From NCBI GenBank assembly GCA_001805375.1, contig MHFY01000082.1:1-5801 (forward strand): 5,801 bases of DNA, read 5' to 3'. This stretch comes from Omnitrophica WOR_2 bacterium GWA2_47_8 (GTDB taxonomy: Bacteria > Omnitrophota > Gorgyraeia > Zapsychrales > GWA2-47-8). Shown piece by piece: positions 1 to 5,527 of the stretch. The stretch's first letter is position 1. Each line of letters opens with the position of its first letter. Under the pieces are notes generated by a model. That model made no database searches and was not told the origin of the DNA. It was given only the letters and a program-made list of their open reading frames with translations. Made by a program: the position numbers and the translations under genes.

Positions 1-33
1 TGAACCATAAATTACCTGAAAAGGAGAAGAAAG

Positions 34-534
34 ATGAAGAAGCTATGTGTTGCCGTGGTGGCTGGTTTAAGTTTAATTTCAATTGCGGGTTGTGAGCAAA
101 AGACCGAACAAGGCGGGATGAGCACAGAACAAAGTGTGGCTGACTTGGCCAGCGAAGCGCAAAATCAATCTGAACAGCTTGCCGCTGATGCACAGGCCAT
201 GGCACAAGGTGTCTCAGCAACTCCTGCGACGACCGTGTCTGACCAAATGGTTGCCCAGCTGACCCAGACCCCGCAAGCCTATGACCCGGCCTATAAACCG
301 GCCAATACAGAAGTTCAGACAGCTTTAAAGAACGCTGGCCTTTATGCCGGAACAATAGACGGCAAGATCGGCCCCAAGACAGAAAAGGCCATTGAATATT
401 TTCAAGCCCAGAATAATTTGACCGTAGACGGTAAGGTCGGCCCTAAGACCTGGTCGAAATTGCATATTTTCTTAGGCCAAGAGCCGCAGGTCGTGGAAGT
501 GTCAGAAGTCGGTAGTGCGACTACAGGCGATTAA
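34..534 (+). CDS. Peptidoglycan-binding lipoprotein (PG_binding_1 domain)
   Basis: A 166-residue protein with a lipoprotein signal peptide: MKK start, hydrophobic stretch at about 4-18, and lipobox I17-A18-G19-C20, so Cys20 should be lipidated. Residue +2 is Glu, not Asp, which by the E. coli Lol rule favours the outer membrane. Residues 30-60 are rich in Ala, Gln, Glu and Ser, with hydrophobic residues spaced by seven (V35, A42, L49, M56), suggesting a short coiled coil. A Pro/Thr-rich linker follows. Residues 91-144 match the peptidoglycan-binding domain 1 fold (PF01471), with the typical pair of motifs IDGKIGPKT (108-116) and VDGKVGPKT (131-139). The tail from 148 is acidic and low in complexity. 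The start is supported by AAGGAG at 21-26, seven bases upstream. The likely role is a tether between outer membrane and wall; no catalytic domain is present. The family call is firm, the exact role inferred. Confidence 0.88.
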   Translation: MKKLCVAVVAGLSLISIAGCEQKTEQGGMSTEQSVADLASEAQNQSEQLAADAQAMAQGVSATPATTVSDQMVAQLTQTPQAYDPAYKPANTEVQTALKNAGLYAGTIDGKIGPKTEKAIEYFQAQNNLTVDGKVGPKTWSKLHIFLGQEPQVVEVSEVGSATTGD

Positions 535-542
535 TTAGCTGT

Positions 543-570
543 TTGGGTAAAATAGGTTGTCTGTTATAAT
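543..570 (+). promoter_or_regulatory. Candidate extended -10 sigma70-type promoter for the OmpA-LysM gene
   Basis: The perfect -10 hexamer TATAAT lies at 565-570, preceded by TG at 562-563, giving an extended -10 element. A weak -35 candidate TTGGGT (543-548) sits 16 bases upstream and matches TTGACA at only three positions. Transcription would begin near 577 and leave a leader of roughly 110 bases before the ATG at 691. The 156-base gap between the two genes holds no gene that I can see. The leader has only weak pairings, such as GCCT/AGGC at 625-635 and CTTAG/CTAAG at 641-657. I see no terminator after the first gene, so read-through may also supply the second. Confidence 0.5.
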
Positions 571-690
571 ATCCCTTAACTAAAACCGCATAATGTTGTG
601 TATCAGAGTGAATGTTCTGGATTTGCCTTTTAGGCTTTTCCTTAGCAGAGGATCTAAGATAATTTTAAAATTTAAAGTGAGGATGGGTTT

Positions 691-1653
691 ATGAAAAAAA
701 TAGCACAATTTTTTCTGATTTTTGCCTTCTTGAATGCCTCCAATGTTTTTGCGGTGGATTTACGTTGGGATAAAACCCAAAGGGACCAGAAGAAGCAGCA
801 GGAGGTCGATGAGCTGCAAAAGGAATTCACCTGGTGGCCTTCGGACGCTCAACCGGGTCCGGTAAAGGATGCGGAAAAGGGCGGCTACTGGTGGTGGCCA
901 AATCAGCCCGGGCAGCAGCTTCCCTGGGGCAACCGCGGTTACATCTACCTGTACAAGATCATTTATGATTATAAATCAGAAGAACTTCCTCCTCCTCAAC
1001 CTAAAGAAATGCGGCCTTCGTTGTTGATCAAAAAGATCATTAAAAATGTGAAGGTTTATTTTGATTTTGATAGCTCCGTGATAAGGGATGATGCGGCTAA
1101 TATACTAGAAAGCGCGGTACGAACGCTAGGCCGGAACCCGGATTCAAGCATCTTGATCACCGGTAACGCGGATCAGCGCGGTTCCGAGTCTTATAACGAA
1201 AAATTAGGACGCCGCCGGGCAGAAAGTGTTGAAAAGTTTATGCTCGATCGGAGTATTCCTCAAGACAGGATAAAAATCGTAAGCCGCGGTAAATTGGATG
1301 CCGTTGCCCCTTTGAGCGATCTGGTCGGTATGCAAAAGGACCGCAATGCCCAGTTTGTGATCGCAGACGTGGAGGAAGTCATGCTTCCGTATGAGGGGCC
1401 ACCCACGGACGTGGTGGCTGAACCTGTGTCGGAAGGGAAATACGTCACAGAGGAAGAACAGAAGGTCGAATCCGAGGTTAAGGTCTCGACCATAGATTAT
1501 GTGGTCCAAAAGAACGATTCCTTATGGACGATCGCCGCGCACCATTTAGGCAGCGGCCACCGTTGGAAATATCTTTATGAATTAAATAAGGACCGCATCA
1601 AGAATCCTAATAAATTAAAGCCAGGAATAACTATTATTATCCCGGTTGAATAA
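691..1653 (+). CDS. Periplasmic OmpA-family protein with Trp-rich N-terminal domain and C-terminal LysM
   Basis: A 320-residue exported protein predicted to bind peptidoglycan twice. It has a signal peptide at 1-21 with a likely cleavage after VFA (19-21) and no lipobox Cys. Residues 45-95 are Trp- and Pro-rich, with WWP at 48-50, WWWP at 67-70 and PWG at 78-80. A PPPQP linker spans 100-104. Residues 119-227 are an OmpA C-terminal domain: VYFDFDSS (122-129), then GNADQRG (158-164) and the NxxLGxxRAxxV signature at 169-180. Asp161 and Arg176 keep the 15-residue spacing of the pair that binds diaminopimelate in characterised OmpA domains. Residues 269-319 are a LysM domain (DYVVQKNDSLWTIA at 269-282, ending IIIPVE), which binds glycan chains. 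GAGGA at 679-683, seven bases before the ATG, supports the start. It differs from Pal in lacking a lipid anchor and from classical OmpA in lacking a beta-barrel. Its likely role is envelope stability or scaffolding. Confidence 0.88.
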   Translation: MKKIAQFFLIFAFLNASNVFAVDLRWDKTQRDQKKQQEVDELQKEFTWWPSDAQPGPVKDAEKGGYWWWPNQPGQQLPWGNRGYIYLYKIIYDYKSEELPPPQPKEMRPSLLIKKIIKNVKVYFDFDSSVIRDDAANILESAVRTLGRNPDSSILITGNADQRGSESYNEKLGRRRAESVEKFMLDRSIPQDRIKIVSRGKLDAVAPLSDLVGMQKDRNAQFVIADVEEVMLPYEGPPTDVVAEPVSEGKYVTEEEQKVESEVKVSTIDYVVQKNDSLWTIAAHHLGSGHRWKYLYELNKDRIKNPNKLKPGITIIIPVE

Positions 1654-1654
1654 T

Positions 1655-1678
1655 GATTCGACGTGTTAACGTCGGATC
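1655..1678 (+). other. Strong 10-bp hairpin directly after the OmpA-LysM stop codon
   Basis: GATTCGACGT (1655-1664) pairs with ACGTCGGATC (1669-1678) across a GTTA loop, with a single T-G wobble. It begins one base after the stop codon and has no T tract, so it is not by itself an intrinsic terminator. It could protect the 3' end of the mRNA or help termination together with the hairpins that follow. The function is inferred from position and pairing only. Confidence 0.6.
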
Positions 1679-1679
1679 A

Positions 1680-1698
1680 CCCCGAGCAAAGCGAGGGG
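1680..1698 (+). other. Short GC-rich hairpin with CGAG/CGAG motif
   Basis: CCCC (1680-1683) can pair with GGGG (1695-1698) and GC (1686-1687) with GC (1691-1692) around an AAA loop. This leaves GA (1684-1685) opposite GA (1693-1694). The CGAG/CGAG context is one in which RNA tandem G-A pairs are known to form stable sheared pairs. It is the second of three consecutive hairpins in this gap. It may be a copy of a dispersed intergenic element, but I cannot check other copies. Confidence 0.4.
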
Positions 1699-1710
1699 GA
1701 AACACTCTTG

Positions 1711-1756
1711 AAACCGCTGGGGCCAAATTCAATTTGTCTCCAGCGGTTTTTGGTTT
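1711..1756 (+). terminator. Rho-independent terminator after the OmpA-LysM gene
   Basis: AAACCGCTGG (1711-1720) is perfectly complementary to CCAGCGGTTT (1740-1749). An inner CAAA/TTTG stem (1724-1727 with 1733-1736), plus a G-T and a G-C pair, extends the arm, with a TTCAA loop. The stem runs into five T (1747-1751), then GG and TTT. The opposite strand has only three T after the stem, so it should act on + strand transcripts. It ends about 28 bases before the next start codon, leaving little room for a downstream promoter. Confidence 0.82.
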
Positions 1757-1779
1757 AGTTAAAGCAAAGAGGAGCGAGC

Positions 1780-2358
1780 ATGTTAGAACATTTTTGGTTG
1801 GCCTTTATCCCTACATTTGTAGCGGTTGACCCGCTTGGTCTTTTGCCGATCTATGTCGGCCTGACGGCGCATATCGACCCCTTGGAACGACGGAAGATTG
1901 TCCTGCAGTCCATTATCACCGCCCTGTGCGTGGCCATAGGGTTTATCTTTTTAGGTAAGATCATTTTTAAAGTTTTGGGGATCAGTATGGGGGATTTTTT
2001 AATAGCCGGAGGCGGGATCCTTTTTTGCATCGCCATCATGGATATTTTAAGGTCGGGAAAAGTGCGCCGTGTCCCGGTGGGAGAAATAGGGGCTGTTCCT
2101 ATCGGCACGCCTTTGATCGCAGGCCCGGCTGTTTTGACAACCGCCTTGATCATTGTCGATCAGCATGGGCTTTTCATCAGTGTGGCCGCTATTTTTATTA
2201 ATATTTTGCTGGTAGGCATTGTATTTCTTTACTCCGATATATTAATACGGCTTTTGGGAAAAGCCGGAGCCAGTGCTTTATCAAAGGTCATGGCCTTATT
2301 GTTGGCCGGTTACGCCGTCATGATGATCCGGCGGGGGATCATGGCCATCCTCAGTTAA
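1780..2358 (+). CDS. MarC family integral membrane protein
   Basis: A 192-residue, almost entirely hydrophobic protein with about six membrane helices (roughly 5-28, 43-64, 72-90, 112-127, 130-152 and 166-189), the usual size and layout of MarC/UPF0056 proteins. Family signatures are FVAVDPLG near the N-terminus (13-20) and VPIGTPLIAGP before helix 4 (106-116), with a short basic loop (RSGKVRR) at 91-97. It sits in the inner membrane. The substrate is unknown: the old name refers to multiple antibiotic resistance, but later work in E. coli did not support that role. The start is supported by GAGGAG at 1769-1774, five bases before the ATG. The gene follows a strong terminator at close range, so its promoter is not obvious; its stop lies three bases before the next ATG, so the two are probably co-translated. 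The family is secure, the function open. Confidence 0.9.
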   Translation: MLEHFWLAFIPTFVAVDPLGLLPIYVGLTAHIDPLERRKIVLQSIITALCVAIGFIFLGKIIFKVLGISMGDFLIAGGGILFCIAIMDILRSGKVRRVPVGEIGAVPIGTPLIAGPAVLTTALIIVDQHGLFISVAAIFINILLVGIVFLYSDILIRLLGKAGASALSKVMALLLAGYAVMMIRRGIMAILS

Positions 2359-2361
2359 CCT

Positions 2362-3654
2362 ATGGATAAGAAAAAGTTTTTATTCGTCTCGATCGATGCC
2401 CTTATTAGCGATACGGCCTGGCAAGTCGTCAAAGAAGGCCACTATGCCAAGTATTATATCGAGAACAAAGAGGTCAAGGATGTCGCGGATGGATTTGTCC
2501 CCAAGACCGCCAACTGGGAGAAGGACGTCGATTGGGCGGATATCATTGTCTTTGATGATGTGCTGGGCCAGGGAACAAAGGCGCAGAAGTTACGAGAGCA
2601 GGGGAAATTGGTGGTCGGAGGCACCGCGTATACGGATAAATTGGAAGACGACCGCACTTTTGGCCAGGAAGAATTAAAAAAGGCCGGGGTCAACATCATT
2701 CCGTATGAAGAATTTTCTTCTTTTGATTCTGCCATTCAATTTGTCCGCAAGAATCCTAACCGTTATGTTATCAAACCCAGCGGTCCGGCCCAAAATACCA
2801 AGAGCCTGCTTTTCGTCGGAGAAGAAGACGACGGCGTGGATGTGATCCAGGTCTTAGAGGCTTATAAAAAAATAGTCAACACGCAGATCAAGGTTTTTCA
2901 ACTGCAAAGGCGGGTGGCCGGTGTTGAGATCGCGGTCGGGGCTTTTTTTAACGGAAAGCAGTTTGTTTATCCGTTGAATATCAATTTTGAACATAAAAAA
3001 CTTTTCCCCGGGAATATCGGCCCGTCCACGGGTGAGATGGGCACGACCATGTACTGGAGCGGCCCGAACCGTATCTTTAATTCCACCTTGCAGAAGATCG
3101 GAGATAAGCTTAAGGAAGAAGGTTACGTGGGGTATATGGACATCAATTGTATCGTTAATGCCACCGGCATTTATCCGCTGGAATTTACCGCGCGTTTCGG
3201 CTATCCGACGATCAGCATCCAGCAGGAAGGGATCCTGATGCCCATCGGTGAATTTTTATATGAATTGGCCACGGGCGAGATGATTGAATTTAAATATAAA
3301 AAAGGATTTCAAGTCGGTGTCCGGATCGTTGTCCCGCCGTATCCTTTCAATGACCAGCCGACCTTTGATGCTTATTCCAAAGACGTGGCCATCCTTTTTA
3401 AGAAAGTAAACTTGGAAGGGATCCACATTGCCGATGCCAAGAAGATAAACGGCCAGTGGCTGGTGGCGGGGAATGCCGGCGTGGTGTTGGTCGTGACCGG
3501 GACCGGCCCAACCATGAAACAAGCCCAGGCCCAGGTCTATAGCCGGATCAGCAATATCATGATCCCGAATATGTATTACCGTGATGATATCGGCGAACGC
3601 TGGTTCGAAGACAGCGACAAACTGCATACCTGGGGTTATTTACGAGAGTTTTGA
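2362..3654 (+). CDS. PurD-like ATP-grasp ligase (divergent phosphoribosylamine-glycine ligase homologue)
   Basis: A 430-residue cytoplasmic protein with ATP-grasp layout. Residues 1-100 form an N-terminal domain lacking the GGREHA motif typical of PurD. The nucleotide-binding part includes YVIKPSG (135-141, Lys138) and GVEIAVGAFFNGK (187-199). A PurD-like glycine-rich loop, GNIGPSTGEMGT, lies at 217-228. The metal-site region is LEFTARFGYPT (273-283), where PurD normally has EFN.RFGDPE. The C-terminal end, TGTGPTMKQAQAQVY (379-393) to YYRDDIG (405-411), matches the end of PurD. PurD joins glycine to phosphoribosylamine in purine synthesis. The altered motifs and the lack of other purine genes here make another ligase reaction possible. 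The gene starts three bases after the marC-like stop with no clear Shine-Dalgarno site, so translation is probably coupled. No other ATG in the first 220 codons offers a better start. The superfamily is sure; the substrate is not. Confidence 0.82.
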   Translation: MDKKKFLFVSIDALISDTAWQVVKEGHYAKYYIENKEVKDVADGFVPKTANWEKDVDWADIIVFDDVLGQGTKAQKLREQGKLVVGGTAYTDKLEDDRTFGQEELKKAGVNIIPYEEFSSFDSAIQFVRKNPNRYVIKPSGPAQNTKSLLFVGEEDDGVDVIQVLEAYKKIVNTQIKVFQLQRRVAGVEIAVGAFFNGKQFVYPLNINFEHKKLFPGNIGPSTGEMGTTMYWSGPNRIFNSTLQKIGDKLKEEGYVGYMDINCIVNATGIYPLEFTARFGYPTISIQQEGILMPIGEFLYELATGEMIEFKYKKGFQVGVRIVVPPYPFNDQPTFDAYSKDVAILFKKVNLEGIHIADAKKINGQWLVAGNAGVVLVVTGTGPTMKQAQAQVYSRISNIMIPNMYYRDDIGERWFEDSDKLHTWGYLREF

Positions 3655-3690
3655 GCAAGTGACGAACGAAGTGAGGAACGCGTCGAAGGA
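3655..3690 (+). repeat. Degenerate 12-base tandem repeat ending in a Shine-Dalgarno site
   Basis: Directly after the TGA, GTGACGAACGAA (3659-3670) is followed by GTGAGGAACGCG (3671-3682), identical at 9 of 12 positions. TCGAAGGA follows at 3683-3690. The whole gap is 44 bases. The GAGCAA at its left edge (3653-3658, overlapping the stop codon) recurs at 1684-1689 in the hairpin gap. This looks like a short intergenic element rather than protein-coding sequence, but whether it is dispersed in the genome cannot be seen here. Confidence 0.45.
3685..3690 (+). promoter_or_regulatory. Shine-Dalgarno site GAAGGA for the glycosyltransferase gene
   Basis: GAAGGA lies eight bases before the ATG at 3699 and decides this start. 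It forms the end of the tandem-repeat element, so the repeat and the translation signal are joined. Confidence 0.65.
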
Positions 3691-3698
3691 TTACCTTA

Positions 3699-4868
3699 AT
3701 GCTGCTAAGAAAAGAACTCAATTGGGTTATCGCAATTGGTGTTTTTCTAAGTTTATTGGTTCTCGGTTTTAGTCTTGCCCGTAATAAACCTCTCTGGAAC
3801 GATGAAGTTTTTACTCAAACCGCAACGATCGATCAGATCTCCTATGCGGACCTGATCACTGAAGGGCCCGCCGCCGGGGAGTCCAACGCCTGCCCGCTGT
3901 TTTATGCCATTCAAAAGATAATTTCTGATATCGGGCGTTACAAAACCCCCACCGACTGGGTCAATAACAACTGGGATGCGAGAGATGTTCATTCACAAAT
4001 ATTTTTACGCATCCAGCCGGTCGTTTTTATGGCGCTGGCGATCGCTGTGATGTTCTATTATTTTAGCCGGCAATATTCCCTCTGGGCAGGCCTTTACAGC
4101 TTAGCGGCGTCGCTGTCTTCCTATATGTTCTGGTTGTACTGGGCTGAAGCCAGGCCTTATGCCTTATGGGTCTTTTTGACTGTTTTGCAATCGGTTCTTT
4201 TTTTAGAGATCATCCGGCAGAAAAAAGCAGATCCGCAAAAATGGCGGTGGCTCACACTCATCCATATTTTATTGGCGCTGACCACGATCCTAAGCCTGGG
4301 TCAGATCGTCATTGTTTCTTTTCTTTTATGGCTTTATAAAGAAAAAGCATTTAAAGCTTATATCTTTTTAACCGTTCTTCCAACCTGTGTTACTCTTTTT
4401 TATTCTCTGAAGGTGGGGTCACGGGGATTTTACGTCGACGGTGATTGGAGCGATTTTATCATTCCCTGCGTGCCCTGGGACCGCCTTTCGGTGATCGCGC
4501 TATATGGACTTTTGCTGGTCGCACTCGCTTTTTTAGGAAAAAGTAGAATCCTTTCTTTGAAGGAAAATATCCACTCGGATGGCAAAGCCTTTTTCGTTTA
4601 CGCTGTGCTGATCATTCTCTCGGGCTTGGTGCTGCTTGGCTTGTTCCAGATCAGAGAAGTCCCGGGCCAGGGCAATCCCATTTCCATCCGGTATTTTATT
4701 TATTTAACGCCGGTCACGATTATGGCCGCGACCTTGTCGGTTGTCTATCTTCTTAAAACCGTTAAACCGTATCGATGGCTGTTTTTAAATCTCCTCTCGG
4801 GCGTCATTGGGATTACGCTTTTCGGATTCTTTCATAACTGTTTTTGGGTGATCAAACTATGCCAATAA
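3699..4868 (+). CDS. GT-C type membrane glycosyltransferase (PMT_2 / GT39-like)
   Basis: A 389-residue protein with about ten membrane helices. The first (9-26) is followed by a large outward-facing loop carrying PLWNDEVFT (31-39); the Asp35-Glu36 pair is the position of the catalytic or metal-binding acidic motif of GT-C enzymes. CPLFYAI (65-71) corresponds to the PPLYY-type motif, and WAEARPYAL (148-156) to the EARPYA motif of the PMT_2 family. Later helices lie at about 104-121, 126-145, 152-171, 184-212, 219-236, 262-280, 298-316, 332-352 and 359-378. Such enzymes move a sugar from a polyprenyl-phosphate donor to a lipid, glycan or protein outside the inner membrane. The protein is somewhat shorter than many family members, with only a brief tail after the last helix. 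Its 3' end overlaps the TPR gene by ten bases. Donor and acceptor cannot be told. Confidence 0.8.
   Translation: MLLRKELNWVIAIGVFLSLLVLGFSLARNKPLWNDEVFTQTATIDQISYADLITEGPAAGESNACPLFYAIQKIISDIGRYKTPTDWVNNNWDARDVHSQIFLRIQPVVFMALAIAVMFYYFSRQYSLWAGLYSLAASLSSYMFWLYWAEARPYALWVFLTVLQSVLFLEIIRQKKADPQKWRWLTLIHILLALTTILSLGQIVIVSFLLWLYKEKAFKAYIFLTVLPTCVTLFYSLKVGSRGFYVDGDWSDFIIPCVPWDRLSVIALYGLLLVALAFLGKSRILSLKENIHSDGKAFFVYAVLIILSGLVLLGLFQIREVPGQGNPISIRYFIYLTPVTIMAATLSVVYLLKTVKPYRWLFLNLLSGVIGITLFGFFHNCFWVIKLCQ
4846..4851 (+). promoter_or_regulatory. Shine-Dalgarno-like GGGTGA deciding the TPR gene start
   Basis: GGGTGA lies inside the end of the glycosyltransferase gene, seven bases before ATG 4859. It favours that ATG over an in-frame TTG at 4844, which overlaps the site itself and would add only five residues. 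Confidence 0.5.
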
Positions 4869-5527
4869 AGAGCCTGTTACAAAAAAAGCCCCTTGTTTTC
4901 TCGATGAAATTGATCCTCACGGCCGCGCTGGGTATCGGCTGGATCGTGATCGTCTGGATGGAATATAATGTCGCTACGATCAAAAAGATAAATTATTTTA
5001 TGCCGAAATCCTATGCGGCCTTGATCTCGTCGGTTAAGGACAAGGGGAAAATCGATACGGAAACCGTACGGGAATATAAATATTATTACAATCTTTTGAC
5101 CCAGTATGTTCCTGGGATGGCTGAGCCGTACGGGATGGTGGGTTTTTGTTCTTTTTATTTAAAGGAATACGACAAAGCGCTGACGGCTTATCAAAAGGCC
5201 ATCGATCGGAACCCCAGCTTTTTCTGGTTTTATTATAATCAGGGGGTTGTTTACTATGCATTGAAAGATTATTCCATGGCCGCGGATTCTTTGAAAAAGG
5301 CCTTGATGGCGAATAAGGAGCTGACGCTTAAATTTATTGTTTCCTCCCGGCGGATCTATATGCCGATCGCCTTAGAAGAGACAGGGGACGCGCCGGCATG
5401 GTTAAAAAATGAATTGCAGCAGGGACTTCAAAAAACCTTGGTCCTTTTAAAACAGATAGAACTCAAAGCGCAGCATAAAAAAGAAATGTCCCTTCCCGAT
5501 GCGGAAATCGAACTCAAGATTTATTGA
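4859..5527 (+). CDS. Membrane-anchored TPR protein
   Basis: A 222-residue protein from ATG 4859. A basic N-terminus (KSLLQKK) precedes one membrane helix at about 17-35 (ending WIVIVWM), probably an uncleaved anchor with the rest outside the inner membrane. Residues 37-85 contain many Tyr and Lys. Two tetratricopeptide repeats follow, at about 87-120 (LKEYDKALTAYQKAIDRNP at 101-119) and 121-154 (YNQGVVYYALKDYSMAADSL at 126-145), with canonical Gly/Ala/Tyr/Ala spacing. The C-terminal part (179-222) is a charged helix. TPRs bind other proteins, so this is likely a scaffold or partner of the neighbouring membrane enzymes. It overlaps the glycosyltransferase gene by ten bases upstream and the next gene by 29 bases downstream, indicating coupled expression. 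No catalytic motif is visible. Confidence 0.78.
   Translation: MPIKSLLQKKPLVFSMKLILTAALGIGWIVIVWMEYNVATIKKINYFMPKSYAALISSVKDKGKIDTETVREYKYYYNLLTQYVPGMAEPYGMVGFCSFYLKEYDKALTAYQKAIDRNPSFFWFYYNQGVVYYALKDYSMAADSLKKALMANKELTLKFIVSSRRIYMPIALEETGDAPAWLKNELQQGLQKTLVLLKQIELKAQHKKEMSLPDAEIELKIY

Noticed and set aside
589..594. Second -10-like hexamer CATAAT downstream of the promoter candidate
   Set aside because: No -35-like hexamer or TG extension lies at the proper distance, unlike TATAAT at 565-570.
625..639. GCCT/AGGC hairpin followed by TTTT in the leader of the OmpA-LysM gene, as a terminator or attenuator
   Set aside because: A four-base-pair stem with a three-base loop and four T is too weak to support a terminator call.
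1204..1509. Antisense reading frames of 101 and 77 codons under the OmpA-LysM gene
   Set aside because: They are opposite the conserved OmpA domain, and two competing antisense frames over the same bases indicate chance openness.
1734..1761. Possible promoter for the MarC-like gene (TTGTCT at 1734-1739 with TAGTTA at 1756-1761)
   Set aside because: The -10 match is poor and the -35 lies inside the terminator hairpin.
3256..3627. 123-codon reading frame on the - strand
   Set aside because: It lies wholly antisense to the conserved C-terminal half of the ATP-grasp gene and its translation shows no known motif.
3581..3772. 63-codon + strand frame bridging the ATP-grasp and glycosyltransferase genes
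   Set aside because: It overlaps the coding ends of both genes in another frame and has no features; the bridging gap is explained as a repeat plus ribosome-binding site.
4844..4858. TTG start five codons upstream for the TPR protein
   Set aside because: The TTG overlaps the best Shine-Dalgarno-like site (4846-4851), which is correctly spaced for ATG 4859, and would add only GDQT-type residues before the basic N-terminus.
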